Made by a program: the position numbers and the translations under genes. This document shows, piece after piece, positions 41,052 through 50,642 of a stretch of DNA of 64,000 nt. How positions within the stretch are numbered: the first letter of the stretch is position 1; every line of letters starts with the position of its first letter. The stretch is taken from the NCBI RefSeq assembly GCF_001610955.1, contig NZ_CP014335.1, positions 1,281,001 to 1,345,000 of the forward strand, given 5' to 3'. Source of the stretch: Geobacillus thermoleovorans. Its GTDB lineage: Bacteria; Bacillota; Bacilli; Bacillales; Anoxybacillaceae. The notes below the pieces were generated by a model. The model had not been told where the DNA came from, did not search any database, and saw only the letters and a list, made by a program, of their open reading frames with translations.

Positions 41052-42429
41052 ACTTTCCCCTCTTCTAAAAAACAAAGAAGTTTCACCTGTTGAACTCGTT
41101 GACGATGTACTCGAACAAATTGAAACATTAAACAATAAGCTGAATGCCTATATAGAGGTGACAGCAGAGAAAGCACGCAAGCAAGCTGAGTTGGCGGAAT
41201 CGGAAATCCGATCTGGAAATTACCGCGGCCCGCTACATGGCATCCCTATAGCAATCAAAGATATTCTTTACGTAGCTAATGAAACAACAACGATGGGGTC
41301 AAAAATTCACCGAAACTTCCGGCCAACTTACAGTGCGACAGTAATCGAGAAGTTGACGGAAGCGGGAGCAGTGTTTCCTGGAAAAACAAACTTGCATGAG
41401 TATGCTTGGGGAGCAACGAACAATAATCCTCATTTCGGACCTGCCCGAAATCCTTGGGATCCTGAACGCATTCCCGGAGGCTCAAGCGGAGGATCGGGGG
41501 TCGCAACGGCGGCGCATATGACGATTGCTTCCCTAGGAACAGATACCGGTGGTTCGATTCGAATTCCTTCTTCGTTTTGCGGCATTGTCGGTTTAAAGCC
41601 CACCTATGGACTAGTAAGCAAATATGGTTGTTTCCCGCTTGCATGGTCGTTGGACCATATCGGTCCGATGGCGAAAACGGCGAGGGACGCTGCCTATATT
41701 TTAGAAGCCATGGCAGGATACGACCCAAAAGATCCTACTTCCACCGATGCCCCTGCAACGAGTTATTCCACACAATTCATGGAGTCTGTTAAAGGTGTAA
41801 AAATTGGCATAGAACCGTACTTCTTTGATCATGTGGATGAAGGAGTCGAAAGAGCGGTTAAACAGGCGATTGCTTCTTTGGAACGCGAAGGTGCTGTTGT
41901 AGAAACCGTGCGAATTCCAACATTGCAATATGCGCAGTATGCGGAAATGATCACGATTCTTTCAGAAGCCAGCGCTATTCATCACAATCATTTAGTAGAA
42001 AGGGAAGAAGATTTTGGCGATGATGTCCGTTTCCTTTTAAAGCTTGGAGAACTCCCTTCCGCTGTAGACTACTTGGAAGCGCAACAAATTCGTTTGAAAT
42101 TGGATCACGAGTTCATGGAAATATTCAATAAGGTAGATGTTTTGATCACCCCAACCATTCCGTTTCTCCCTCCCAAAATCGGGCAGGATACGGTATGGAT
42201 CAATGGAGAGGAAGTAAACTTTCTTGACCATATCATCCGTTTTACAGGACCGTTTAACTTGACGGGCTTGCCTGTTGTAACGGTGCCATGTGGTTTTGTT
42301 CAAGGACTTCCTGTAGGGATGCAAATCATCGGCCCAGCCTTTGGGGAAGGAACGATATTAAATGTTGCTGATGTGTTTGAAACGTTGCATCCTGAGCTGA
42401 AATACCCGCCGGCCGTTCTAAGAAAGTAA
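41017..42429 (+). CDS. Amidase-signature family amidase
   Basis: 470 aa from GTG 41017, seven nt after GGGAGGTG. The catalytic Ser-cisSer-Lys triad is visible: Lys in GIPIAIKDILY near residue 79, cis-Ser in PGGSSGGSGVATAAH near 154, and the nucleophile in GTDTGGSIRIPSSFCG near 178. The fold is GatA-like, but no GatB or true GatC genes are adjacent, so a catabolic amidase is more likely than tRNA amidotransferase. It overlaps the small partner gene and is divergent from the acetamidase gene. Confidence 0.9.
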   Translation: MEKRLNTKTISELSPLLKNKEVSPVELVDDVLEQIETLNNKLNAYIEVTAEKARKQAELAESEIRSGNYRGPLHGIPIAIKDILYVANETTTMGSKIHRNFRPTYSATVIEKLTEAGAVFPGKTNLHEYAWGATNNNPHFGPARNPWDPERIPGGSSGGSGVATAAHMTIASLGTDTGGSIRIPSSFCGIVGLKPTYGLVSKYGCFPLAWSLDHIGPMAKTARDAAYILEAMAGYDPKDPTSTDAPATSYSTQFMESVKGVKIGIEPYFFDHVDEGVERAVKQAIASLEREGAVVETVRIPTLQYAQYAEMITILSEASAIHHNHLVEREEDFGDDVRFLLKLGELPSAVDYLEAQQIRLKLDHEFMEIFNKVDVLITPTIPFLPPKIGQDTVWINGEEVNFLDHIIRFTGPFNLTGLPVVTVPCGFVQGLPVGMQIIGPAFGEGTILNVADVFETLHPELKYPPAVLRK

Positions 42430-42464
42430 AAGCAAACGCTGGTCGTGGCGATGTACTTACTGAA

Positions 42465-42514
42465 GGGCGGTCTCAAAAGGTGATGATGACATAACTTTTT
42501 GAAGCAGCCTTTTT
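42465..42514 (+). terminator. Hairpin with IS-end-like arms after the amidase gene
   Basis: GGCGGTCTCAAAAGGT and ACTTTTTGAAGCAGCC form an imperfect stem followed by TTTTT. It probably terminates the amidase transcript. The arms recall the GGCTGTCTCAAAA ends of some insertion sequences, so it may derive from one. Confidence 0.6.
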
Positions 42515-42575
42515 CAACTGAGTGTTTTTCACTCGCGTTCGCTGCCGTTTGTATGACGGGGAGCAAGCACAAAAC

Positions 42576-42608
42576 GGAGAGCTTTTTCCTGGCTCTCCAT
42601 TTTTTATA
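42576..42608 (+). terminator. Second terminator, upstream of the Rpn-type gene
   Basis: GGAGAGC (42576-42582) pairs with GCTCTCC (42592-42598), followed by ATTTTTTAT. Confidence 0.75.
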
Positions 42609-42680
42609 TCGTACATGCAGGATTTTCGCCTCGTGCTCACGAATGATAGTTGGTGAACATCTTCATCGTGAGGTGATCGG

Positions 42681-43549
42681 ATGGCCATTGACCATGACCG
42701 ATTGTTCAAAGAGCTGATCCAGACGTTCTTCGAAGAGTTTTTCTTCCTCTTTTTCCCCGACATGCACGAGCATATCGATTTCCGCCATTTGTCCTTTTTG
42801 TCCGAAGAACTGTTCACTGATGTGACCGCAGGAGAAAAATACCGCGTTGATCTGTTGGTCGAGACGAAGCTGAAAGGGGAAGATGGACTGATCATCGTTC
42901 ATGTGGAGAATCAAAGCAGCGTGCAGTCGTCCTTTCCGGAGCGCATGTTTGTCTATTTCAGCCGTTTGTTTGAAAAATACCGCATCCGCATTGTTCCCAT
43001 TGCCGTCTTCAGCCATGATGCCCTCCGTGATGAACCGTCCGTGTTTTCGATTGAGTTTCCCTTTGGCGAGGTGTTGCAGTTCCGCTTTTTCCCGGTGGAG
43101 TTGCGCAAGAAACATTGGCGGGATTCTATTCGGCATGACAATCCGATTGCGGCTGCGCTGCTTGGCAAAATGGGGTATACTGAAAGTGAGAAAGTCGAGT
43201 TGAAAAAAGAGTTTTTGCGCATGTTGGTGCGATTGGAGCTGGATGAAGCGAGGCAGCGGCTGCTCTTGGGCTTTTTTGAAACGTATGTGAAGTTGTCGGA
43301 GGAGGAAGAGCAACAACTGCAAAGAGAAGTGAAGGCGATGGAAACGAAAGAAAAAGAGAACGTGTTGGGGCTGATCATTTCCTATGAGCAAAAGGGAAGG
43401 AGGGGTTGGAAGAAGGGATGGAACGTGGAATTCAACAAGGAATGAAACAGCTGATTCGTAACATGGAGCGCAAAGGAATGACGGTGGAAGACATTGCTCG
43501 GTTGGTGGATCTTCTAGAGGAAGATGTTCGGGGATTGCTTGAAGAGTAG
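42681..43549 (+). pseudogene. Rpn/PD-(D/E)XK transposase-like nuclease, frameshifted near its C-terminus
   Basis: Rpn-type (recombination-promoting nuclease) protein. The first frame (ATG 42681, 254 aa) has HDRLFKELIQTFFEEFFFLF, the nuclease core VDLLVETKLKGEDGLIIVHVENQ (D, E, Q/K pattern) and PERMFVYFSRLFEKY. Near 43400 the frame ends abnormally in GRRGWKKGWNVEFNKE. In the +1-compensated frame it continues as EEGMERGIQQGMKQLIRNM to a normal tail LVDLLEEDVRGLLEE and TAG 43549. A single missing G in the G/A-rich run 43394-43405 explains it. It is either an inactivating indel or a slippage site. Confidence 0.8.
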
Positions 43550-43792
43550 GGAAATAAAAAACAAGGGGATGGCCATGGGGAATAAGAAGGTTGGTGACGA
43601 CAAGCGGCCAATTGATCGTCGTATGGACGGCATGGCCTAAGGATGCCGAAGGGCCGCTGCGTTTGTGAAGACCGTGACCGCGGAAGCGCCTTGCTTGATT
43701 ACGAAATTTGGCCGCCTTTCATCCTACGGTTTCCATTGCGGGATGAAAGACGGTGTTGTTTCGCATCTTCTTGTGAGGGAGGAAGAGAAAAG

Positions 43793-44284
43793 TTGGATTT
43801 CCGTGATATCCCGCAACTCATTGCCCGAATGCTCATGGAAGTGATTCAAACGCATATACCGCACCAATGGATATACACCGCTGAACCATTCATCAATCCA
43901 TACAACGGCAAGATCAGCTATGACTATTCCGGTGAAGTGAGGAAAATGAAGAAGGAAGAGTTCGCCGAGCTTGTCCGGTCGCTGGGGAGAAGTAAGGGCT
44001 CGCGATTTTATTGTTCTCCGTTAGATGAGTTGTTAAACAACGTTTACATTGATCAATGGGTGCCGACGTATATGTCTAACTATGGAAAGCGTTGGGTGAC
44101 ATACTGTGACTTGCTTAGGGAAACATTTGATCAATGGAAGTACAGCCACTTTGAGATTTATGACGAGGACGGGAATGAGGTCAATGAAGATCTCAACTTG
44201 CAACTTGATGAAATATTCGAAGATTTTTTAGAGAATACTTCGCACGAGCCATTTGTTAGAGAAATTGAAAAAACGATTGCCTAA
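43793..44284 (+). CDS. Hypothetical protein
   Basis: 163 aa from TTG 43793 (LDFRDIPQLIARMLMEVIQT), chosen because GGGAGG lies ten nt upstream; the longer frame upstream has no ribosome site. Acidic C-terminus (EVNEDLNLQLDEIFEDFLEN). A middle segment WVPTYMSNYGKRWVTYCDLL is rich in aromatics. Soluble, no membrane or signal segment. I do not recognise the family. Codon use is somewhat AT-rich relative to mqo downstream. Confidence 0.6.
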   Translation: MDFRDIPQLIARMLMEVIQTHIPHQWIYTAEPFINPYNGKISYDYSGEVRKMKKEEFAELVRSLGRSKGSRFYCSPLDELLNNVYIDQWVPTYMSNYGKRWVTYCDLLRETFDQWKYSHFEIYDEDGNEVNEDLNLQLDEIFEDFLENTSHEPFVREIEKTIA

Positions 44285-44550
44285 TACGATGGATGTCACC
44301 TTGGAATGTTTCGGGTGTAGATGGTTTATATGACGCTTTGGCGGCATGGAGCCGTCTTTTTTGCTGCTATGAAATGATTTCGTTTGTTTTTCATCAGTCT
44401 TCTTGAAAAATCTCTGCGTTTTTTCTCGAGATGGTGGCGAAATATTCAACGATTTTGTAAAATTATTATGAAGGGCGATGTTGGGATGGCTGTGTTGATG
44501 TTATGAATATACGATGTTGCATTGAATTATAGTAATATATTTTGTTCAAA

Positions 44551-44578
44551 TTGATAATAGTGACATACTATTAATCAA
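44551..44578. promoter_or_regulatory. Inverted repeat overlapping the mqo promoter
   Basis: TTGATAATAGT (44551-44561) and ACTATTAATCAA (44567-44578) form near-perfect arms (one extra A) around GACAT. They overlap the expected -35 region, so this is a candidate operator. Confidence 0.45.
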
Positions 44579-44610
44579 TTGTGTTATAATAAATGTTGAA
44601 ATCGCCCTCA
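44560..44610 (+). promoter_or_regulatory. mqo promoter with adjacent cre-like box
   Basis: TATAAT (44585-44590) with GTGACA (44560-44565) upstream at a long 19-nt spacing. TGAAATCGCCCTCA (44597-44610) matches the CcpA cre consensus at 13 of 14 positions and would sit at the transcription start, the repressing position. Confidence 0.5.
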
Positions 44611-44693
44611 AAAATAAAAGGGGTATCGGTGGAATCATTTCGAGCGCTCGCTCGATGGTCTTTTACAACTATTCATGGATAGGGATGGTAAAC

Positions 44694-46199
44694 ATGGGCA
44701 ACAAACAAGGAAAAACGGATGTCATCTTAATCGGCGCGGGCGTTATGAGCGCGACGCTGGGGACGCTCTTGAAGGAATTGGCGCCCGAGTGGGACATTGT
44801 CGTCTTTGAAAGACTGGAAGAGGCAGGAGCGGAAAGCTCCAACGAGTGGAACAACGCCGGGACGGGGCATGCGGCGCTGTGTGAGTTGAACTATACGGTT
44901 GAGAAGGCCGATGGGTCGATTGACATCGGCAAAGCGATTAAAATCAATGAGCAGTTTTACGTCTCTTTGCAGTTTTGGGCTTATTTAGTCAACAGCGGTA
45001 TTCTTCGTGACCCGAAAGATTTCGTCCGTCCGCTGCCGCATATGAGCTTTGTGCAAGGGGAAGACAATGTGGCGTTTTTGAAGAAGCGCCACGAAACGAT
45101 GGCGGCCAATCCGCTGTTTAAAGGGATGGAGTTCACAGATGATCCGAAAAAGTTGGCCGAATGGGTGCCGCTCATGATGGAAGGGCGGGTGGTGGACGAG
45201 CCGATCGCGGCGACCCGCATCGAATCGGGGACGGACGTGAACTTCGGGGCGTTGACGCGCCAACTGTTTGAACATTTGAAACGGAAGAACGTGGAGATCC
45301 GCTACCGCCATCATGTCGAGGATATCAAACGGACAAGCGACGGTTTATGGGAGCTGAAAGTGCGGAATTTGGACACAGGCACGGTGGAGCTTCATGCGGC
45401 CAAGTTCGTCTTCATCGGCGCCGGGGGAGGCAGCCTCCATTTGTTGCAAAAATCCGGCATTCCCGAAGGAAAGGGGATTGGCGGTTTCCCGGTGAGCGGG
45501 TTGTTTATGGTGTGCAACAATCCGGAAGTGGTGGAAAAGCACCATGCGAAAGTGTACGGCAAAGCGAAAGTCGGCGCGCCGCCGATGTCGGTGCCGCATT
45601 TGGACACGCGGTTCATCGACAATCAAAAGATGCTGCTGTTTGGGCCGTTTGCTGGTTTTTCGCCGAAATTTTTGAAAAACGGATCGATGCTCGACTTGTT
45701 CACTTCAATCAAGCCGCATAACGTATTGACGATCTTGGCGGCGGGCGTGAAAAATATGGCCTTGACCAACTATTTGATCCAGCAAGTGCTGTTGTCCAAA
45801 GAACAGCGCATGCAGGAGCTGCGGGAATTTGTCCCGACGGCGAAAAGCGACGAATGGGACATCATCGTCGCTGGTCAGCGCGTGCAAGTGATCAAAGACA
45901 CGGAATCTGACGGCAAAGGAACGCTGCAATTCGGCACGGAGGTCGTTCATGCGGCCGATGGCTCGATCGCGGCGTTGCTCGGCGCTTCGCCAGGCGCATC
46001 GACGGCGGTTCATGTCATGCTTGAAGTGATGGAGAAGTGCTTCCCAGAACGGATGAACGAATGGCGGGCGAAAGTGAAAGAGATGATTCCGTCTTACGGC
46101 GAGTCGTTGATGAAAAACGAAGCGCTGTTGCGGCAAGTGCAAGCATCCACAGCCGAAGCGCTCGGATTGAACGGGCACTTTGCGATGCAGTTGGCGTAG
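44694..46199 (+). CDS. mqo: Malate:quinone oxidoreductase
   Basis: 501-aa FAD enzyme at the membrane face that oxidises malate to oxaloacetate and passes electrons to menaquinone. The ATG at 44694 ([20 protein letters not shown]) gives the standard length; upstream in-frame ATGs lie in a poorer context. FAD Rossmann motif [10 protein letters not shown] near 13, [20 protein letters not shown] near 52, and [15 protein letters not shown] near 242. A promoter with a cre-like site precedes it and a terminator follows. Confidence 0.97.
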   Translation: MGNKQGKTDVILIGAGVMSATLGTLLKELAPEWDIVVFERLEEAGAESSNEWNNAGTGHAALCELNYTVEKADGSIDIGKAIKINEQFYVSLQFWAYLVNSGILRDPKDFVRPLPHMSFVQGEDNVAFLKKRHETMAANPLFKGMEFTDDPKKLAEWVPLMMEGRVVDEPIAATRIESGTDVNFGALTRQLFEHLKRKNVEIRYRHHVEDIKRTSDGLWELKVRNLDTGTVELHAAKFVFIGAGGGSLHLLQKSGIPEGKGIGGFPVSGLFMVCNNPEVVEKHHAKVYGKAKVGAPPMSVPHLDTRFIDNQKMLLFGPFAGFSPKFLKNGSMLDLFTSIKPHNVLTILAAGVKNMALTNYLIQQVLLSKEQRMQELREFVPTAKSDEWDIIVAGQRVQVIKDTESDGKGTLQFGTEVVHAADGSIAALLGASPGASTAVHVMLEVMEKCFPERMNEWRAKVKEMIPSYGESLMKNEALLRQVQASTAEALGLNGHFAMQLA

Positions 46200-46246
46200 G
46201 CCCATGCCAATTGCGGCCTGCTGGGGATAGCTTGGCCGTCTGTGAG

Positions 46247-46283
46247 AAACAGCTGCCTGAAGACGAAGGGCAGCTGTTTTCCT
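46247..46283 (+). terminator. Terminator of mqo
   Basis: AAACAGCTGCC (46248-46258) pairs with GGCAGCTGTTTT (46269-46280). Confidence 0.85.
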
Positions 46284-46545
46284 ATTTTGATTGTTGTTCT
46301 GTTGATGGGATCAAAGATGTGCGGCGGAAGCCTTGAACACCGCTCGCGGCTGCGTGATGGGGCAAAATCGGTTATACTGAAAGTAAGTAAATGGATGGAA
46401 TGGGAATAGACGTTTTTACGCTATCATTTGCTTCACGTTGAATAAACCTGTGTCGCGGTTCGTCCCTTGGTTTTTGAACAATGAGGAGATGGTCAGACAA
46501 CTCCGCGGTGGCAGGCGAATAGGCTAGGGTGAAGGGGGTGACGCA

Positions 46546-47097
46546 ATGATGAGGTGGGTGTCGGCTTTGGAAAAGCGCAATTTTTTAACATCGTTTTTGC
46601 ACAATCATCGCTTAAAGCATCCGGATGCCCGATTTGTGCTTAAGTATTTGCTTCAGCACCCCCATTTGCTTGAGAACGTCCAGTTTACGGAAACCGAGCA
46701 AAAGCAAGCGCGGTGGCTCATCATCTCAACCGCGATGGCGGAAGAAGAGGGGCTTGTGTTTTATCGACGCGGTCAAAAAAGCACGAGTTTGGCCGCCATT
46801 ATGGGCGATTTGGCGCTGCATCCAAATGAACCGCTCTATTTGACGCTTCATTTTCCAGGAAAGGCAAGGAATTTTTCGTACCTTCGGCTTATTGATCACC
46901 AAGCGTTTGAAAATGTCAGACGGCACGAGCGGCATGAGAAAATGGCGAAGGCGGCCGAGCAAGTGTTGGATGAGGCGCTGAAACGTCATGAACTGTCGGT
47001 GTTGAAAATGCAAATTGACCAGGCGCTTGACCGAAAAGATATGGCGTTGTTTCAACAGCTGACGGAACAGTTGAAAAAATACGAAGGACAAAGCTGA
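46546..47097 (+). CDS. YpiB-like UPF0302 protein with C-terminal IDEAL domain
   Basis: 183 aa; start ATG 46546 or 46549 after GAAGGGGGTGACGC. The N-terminal part MRWVSALEKRNFLTSFLHNH and the LKYLLQHPHLLENVQFTE segment fit the UPF0302/YpiB family of Bacillaceae. The C-terminal LKMQIDQALDRKDMALFQQL is an IDEAL-like helix pair. In relatives the domain mediates protein contacts; function here is unknown. Single gene, about 350 bp after mqo. Confidence 0.75.
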   Translation: MMRWVSALEKRNFLTSFLHNHRLKHPDARFVLKYLLQHPHLLENVQFTETEQKQARWLIISTAMAEEEGLVFYRRGQKSTSLAAIMGDLALHPNEPLYLTLHFPGKARNFSYLRLIDHQAFENVRRHERHEKMAKAAEQVLDEALKRHELSVLKMQIDQALDRKDMALFQQLTEQLKKYEGQS

Positions 47098-47202
47098 CAA
47101 AACACGGTCAGCTTTGCCCTGACGGTGAGAAAGGGATATCAGTCGCTGCGTTGGCTATTGTCCATATCGTGGAAGCTCCGTTGTTGCTTTTTCTGATCCC
47201 CC

Positions 47203-48330
47203 TCATTGAACGATCGGTGCGACGGCGCTTGCTGCGTCATAATCGCTTGGGTCGAGTTCCGTCGGCAGGCCGATGACGAGTTTCGCCAACTCCTTTCCTA
47301 AATACGGGCCGACGGTGAGACCTGAGGAGCCGAGCCCATTGGCGATATACACCCCAGAAAAGCCCGGAAGCGGTCCGAAGATCGGGAGAAACCCAGGCGT
47401 GCGCGGGCGAAACCCGACCCGTGTTTCCACGTAGGTGCACGCCGACAGCCCTGGCGCGACGGCGAGCGCTTTGTCCAGTATTTCGTGGATGCCGCCGGCG
47501 GTGGCGCGGACATCCATCCCCGCTTCATCTTCATGGGTCGTTCCGATGATGATTCGCCCTCTAGGGAAGGCGAGCATATACTGATTGTTCGGCGGCATGA
47601 CGACCGGCCATCGGCCAGTCTCGCCTGCCAACCATTCGAGATGAACGATTTGTCCTTTTTGCGGAGTGACGGCAAACCGAACGCCCAGCGGCTCCAGCAA
47701 CTCGCCGGCCCAGGCGCCGGCCGTGACGATGACCGCTTCGGCAGCGTATTTCGTTCCGTCGGTTTCCACGCCGATGATGCGGGAGCCTTCAAACAGGAGT
47801 CGGGCGTTTCCGCGGATGTAGGCGGCGCCGCGCTTTTGGGAAGCGTTCATGAGGGCGTCTCGCACCGCCCGACCGTTCACTCGGGCGGCGCCGCTCACAT
47901 AAAGGGCATGATGCTCGCCGACAAGCGGCGGAAACAGCTCCTTCGCCTCTTGGGGATGAAGCCGCACGATCTCTCCCATTTCCGGCGCGTCTTCGCGCCG
48001 TTTGAGAGCGCGCTCCTCCATTTGTTCCAGTTTCTGTTCATCTGTGTGCAGCCATAGAGCCCCGACGCGTGCGTAACCGGTCTCCGTTTCCCCGTATGAT
48101 TCCAGCTCTTCAATGAGGGAAGGATAAAATTTCGCCCCGCCTTTCGCTAACCGATACCATTTTTGGTTGCGGCGCTGCGAGAGCCAAGGGCACACGATCC
48201 CCGCCGCCGCATCGGTCGCTTGGCCTTTGTCGCCGCGGTCGATGATCATCACGCTTGCCCCTTCTTTAGCCAAATGATAGGCGGTAGAGGCCCCTAAAAT
48301 GCCAGCTCCAATGACGATGTATGACTTCAT
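47203..48330 (-). CDS. DAO-family FAD-dependent oxidoreductase
   Basis: 375 aa. N-terminal FAD motif IVIGAGILGASTAYHLAKEG, then QATDAAAGIVCPWLSQRRNQ. C-terminal FAD-contact motif VGFRPRTPGFLPIFGP and YIANGLGSSGLTVGPYLG. This is the glycine oxidase/D-amino-acid dehydrogenase group, which deaminates small amino or imino acids. Start ATG 48330 follows AAGGTGTCAGGGA. Single gene on the minus strand; the substrate is not defined by the sequence. Confidence 0.9.
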   Translation of the reverse strand: MKSYIVIGAGILGASTAYHLAKEGASVMIIDRGDKGQATDAAAGIVCPWLSQRRNQKWYRLAKGGAKFYPSLIEELESYGETETGYARVGALWLHTDEQKLEQMEERALKRREDAPEMGEIVRLHPQEAKELFPPLVGEHHALYVSGAARVNGRAVRDALMNASQKRGAAYIRGNARLLFEGSRIIGVETDGTKYAAEAVIVTAGAWAGELLEPLGVRFAVTPQKGQIVHLEWLAGETGRWPVVMPPNNQYMLAFPRGRIIIGTTHEDEAGMDVRATAGGIHEILDKALAVAPGLSACTYVETRVGFRPRTPGFLPIFGPLPGFSGVYIANGLGSSGLTVGPYLGKELAKLVIGLPTELDPSDYDAASAVAPIVQ

Positions 48331-48532
48331 TCCCTGACACCTTTTCTGCGTTTTTCTCTATTAGCATAACATACGCAGCGTCAATGGGGAACAGCAGACG
48401 CCTGCCTGAACGGCCAATGGGCCGTCCAGCACCAAAAAGGTGTAACTGTCCATGGCGAGGGAAGAATACGAAATGGAAGACAACGAGAGTTGGGGGAGAC
48501 GGCGGCAGAAAAGAAAGCAGCGGCGGGCGTAA

Positions 48533-48578
48533 AAAGGCTGCCCCACAACGCAATCATGGCCATCTCGGGCAGCCCCGC
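48533..48578 (-). terminator. Terminator of the MBL hydrolase gene
   Basis: On the minus strand GGCTGCCC pairs with GGGCAGCC, followed by TTTTTACG. Confidence 0.75.
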
Positions 48579-48579
48579 C

Positions 48580-49419
48580 TCAGCCCGCTTGTTTCGTCTC
48601 ATATTCCTGAATGACCGACCGGATGATATGGAGCGAGTCCCATTCTCCACCCGAGAAAAAGACGATCGGGTATTTTTTCGGAAACAAAAGGGCCTGGATT
48701 TGTTTGGGCGGTGTTCCTTTTTCGTATAAATCGATGATCGTCCCTTGCAGTTCAAGCAAATAGTCAAGCTTCCGCTGCAAGGCCTCGCGCCCGTTCGGGA
48801 GATAGCCCGCATGGGCGCAGAAGACGTCGCCGAAATCGTACGTCAACACGTGTTGCAAGGAAGTGATGATCGCCGGGATGTTTTCCTCGCGCAAGATGAC
48901 TTTCGTTTTCTCTTGGCAGTACAAGTCGCCGCTGAACAGCTGGCCGGTTTCGCGATTTAAAAACGCCACATGGTCGATCGAGTGACCCGGCGTGGGAATG
49001 ACGTCCCACGTTGCGCTTCGCGAGGAAAACGTCGCGCCGATGGGCTTGGCGGTGAATGGATCGCGCTTGCCCCAAAACACTTTTCGATAGAGCGGATAGT
49101 CCGCCTTTTGCTGGCAATAATGGATCATCAGTTCGTTCATATAGATGGGCAGGCCCATCTTCCGCTGCAAAAACGCTGCGCAGCCGGTATGGTCTTCGTG
49201 ATAATGGGTGATGACGACTTGGTCGATGTCTTGTTGTTGGAAAAACGAAGTAAATTCGTTTTCCATCGATTTTGCGCCGGTGTCAATCAGCATCCCATCG
49301 ATGACAAAGCAGCGGACGGTAAGACGGACGCCTTGAAACATCGCCGTTCCTTTGGCGATGCGCACGTTTTGCACGGTCTCCGTTTCAAACCGCTTTTTGA
49401 TCACTTTATCGAGCCACAT
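48580..49419 (-). CDS. Metallo-beta-lactamase-fold hydrolase
   Basis: 279 aa from ATG 49419 (MWLDKVIKKRFETETVQNVR), seven nt after AAGGAGG. The zinc motif ITHYHEDHTGC near residue 71 (HxHxDH) is followed by later ligands in VIPTPGHSIDHVAF and FSGDLYCQEK. A C-terminal helical extension (ALQRKLDYLLELQGTIIDLY) is present. Substrate unknown. A FadR-type palindrome lies in its promoter, which suggests a part in fatty-acid metabolism, for example thioester hydrolysis; that is inference. Confidence 0.88.
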   Translation of the reverse strand: MWLDKVIKKRFETETVQNVRIAKGTAMFQGVRLTVRCFVIDGMLIDTGAKSMENEFTSFFQQQDIDQVVITHYHEDHTGCAAFLQRKMGLPIYMNELMIHYCQQKADYPLYRKVFWGKRDPFTAKPIGATFSSRSATWDVIPTPGHSIDHVAFLNRETGQLFSGDLYCQEKTKVILREENIPAIITSLQHVLTYDFGDVFCAHAGYLPNGREALQRKLDYLLELQGTIIDLYEKGTPPKQIQALLFPKKYPIVFFSGGEWDSLHIIRSVIQEYETKQAG

Positions 49420-49454
49420 AGGGGAACCTCCTTGCCGCAAAAGTGGTTGTGTTC

Positions 49455-49484
49455 ATTATACCATAGAGAATGAGTATTCATTCA
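49455..49484 (-). promoter_or_regulatory. MBL-gene promoter with FadR-type operator
   Basis: On the minus strand TGAATGAATACTCATTCT (49467-49484) matches the Bacillus FadR box TGAATGANTANTCATTCA at every defined position but the last. TATAAT (49455-49460) follows six bases later, so the box covers the -35 to -10 region, ideal for repression relieved by acyl-CoA. Confidence 0.75.
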
Positions 49485-49875
49485 TTTTTGTTCAATCACC
49501 AATCGTTGTGTATCCCTTCTTTTACGGGGAATGAGCGCTCTATCAACATTTCCGGTTCGTTAGAATGACGGGGAAGGCGTTAATAGTAAAATGGTAGAAA
49601 ACGATTCATTGGGTCATTTTGATGGAGAAGGTTCCCCCATTTCCACCTTAGGGAAACACATAGAGTTGCAATGGGGAGCTCGGGAAGCCTTCTGGCAACG
49701 GCGTTGTTCGCTCGCCCGACAGTCGATCCAATCGCTCTGTAAAAACTACAAATGTTAAAGATTCAAATTGCATCTATATATTTATAAAAATAGGAATATA
49801 TGATAAATTACAGTTATAATTCATAATATTCCATTGGGGATTTTTAACTTTCATAATTAGTCAAGGGGGAGCCAC
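49485..49875. other. Intergenic region before the DUF975 gene
   Basis: About 390 bp without a supported gene. The last 120 bp are very AT-rich, with a possible -10 TATAAT at 49815-49820 for the downstream gene. Nothing else recognised. Confidence 0.45.
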
Positions 49876-50526
49876 ATGACATTATCGCAACTCAGAAGGC
49901 AAGCGAGGCAGGCGTTAAAAGGGCAATGGGGAATGGCAGTTCTTATCATGCTCGTGTATTTTGTGTTGAATACGGTCATCCCAACAGTGTTGGAAATGGT
50001 GCTCAGCGGTGGATGGAGCGCTTGGATGGCGCAAGAGGATCCGCCTTTTGCGGCCCAGCTGGTCAGTTTGTTGTATACGGCGGCGCTGCTTCCGCTCGGT
50101 ATCGCGGTCTATTGGGTGTTTTTGGATGCCTATCGAGGGCAGCCGCTTTCGGTGGCGCCGCTCTTCACCGTGTATCGGCAAGGAAAGCTGCCGCTTAAGT
50201 TGATCGGCGCATCGATTTTGTACGGCATTTTTGTTTTCCTATGGACTCTTTTGCTCATCATCCCGGGGATTATCAAATCATTGGCTTACTCGCAGACGTT
50301 CTTTTTGTTAAAAGACCATCCGGAGTATGGGGCGCTTCAAGCGATTCGTGAAAGCAACAAGCGGATGAAAGGGTATAAATGGAAGCTTTTTTTGCTTTAT
50401 TTGAGTTTTCTCGGCTGGGGGATTTTATCCCTTCTGACGCTCGGCATCGGGTTGTTATGGCTGATTCCTTATGTGTACACGTCGCTGGCGGCTTTTTATG
50501 ATGAGTTTATTCGTGTGCAGGAATAG
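49876..50526 (+). CDS. DUF975 family integral membrane protein
   Basis: 216 aa with about five hydrophobic helices. The start MTLSQLRRQARQALKGQWGM (residues 1-20) and the LIIPGIIKSLAYSQTFFLLKD segment followed by YGALQAIRESNKRMKGYKW are hallmarks of DUF975 proteins of Firmicutes. The conserved helix with SxxxM(K/R)G lies near 155-170. Function unknown. Ribosome site AAGGGGGAGCC. Single gene on the plus strand. Confidence 0.85.
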   Translation: MTLSQLRRQARQALKGQWGMAVLIMLVYFVLNTVIPTVLEMVLSGGWSAWMAQEDPPFAAQLVSLLYTAALLPLGIAVYWVFLDAYRGQPLSVAPLFTVYRQGKLPLKLIGASILYGIFVFLWTLLLIIPGIIKSLAYSQTFFLLKDHPEYGALQAIRESNKRMKGYKWKLFLLYLSFLGWGILSLLTLGIGLLWLIPYVYTSLAAFYDEFIRVQE

Positions 50527-50596
50527 ACCATAATAGTTTCGATTCTTGGAAAAAACTATCCGCTAGAAAGGGGAATTTCTTTAAAGGATGAAAAAT

Positions 50597-50632
50597 GTTG
50601 CCCGCAGCCAGTTCAATAGGTTGGCTGCAGGC
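50597..50632 (-). terminator. Terminator of the atoE-type gene
   Basis: On the minus strand GCCTGCAGCCA pairs with TGGCTGCGGGC, then AACATTTTTC. Confidence 0.75.
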
Positions 50633-50642
50633 CGTTGTTTGG

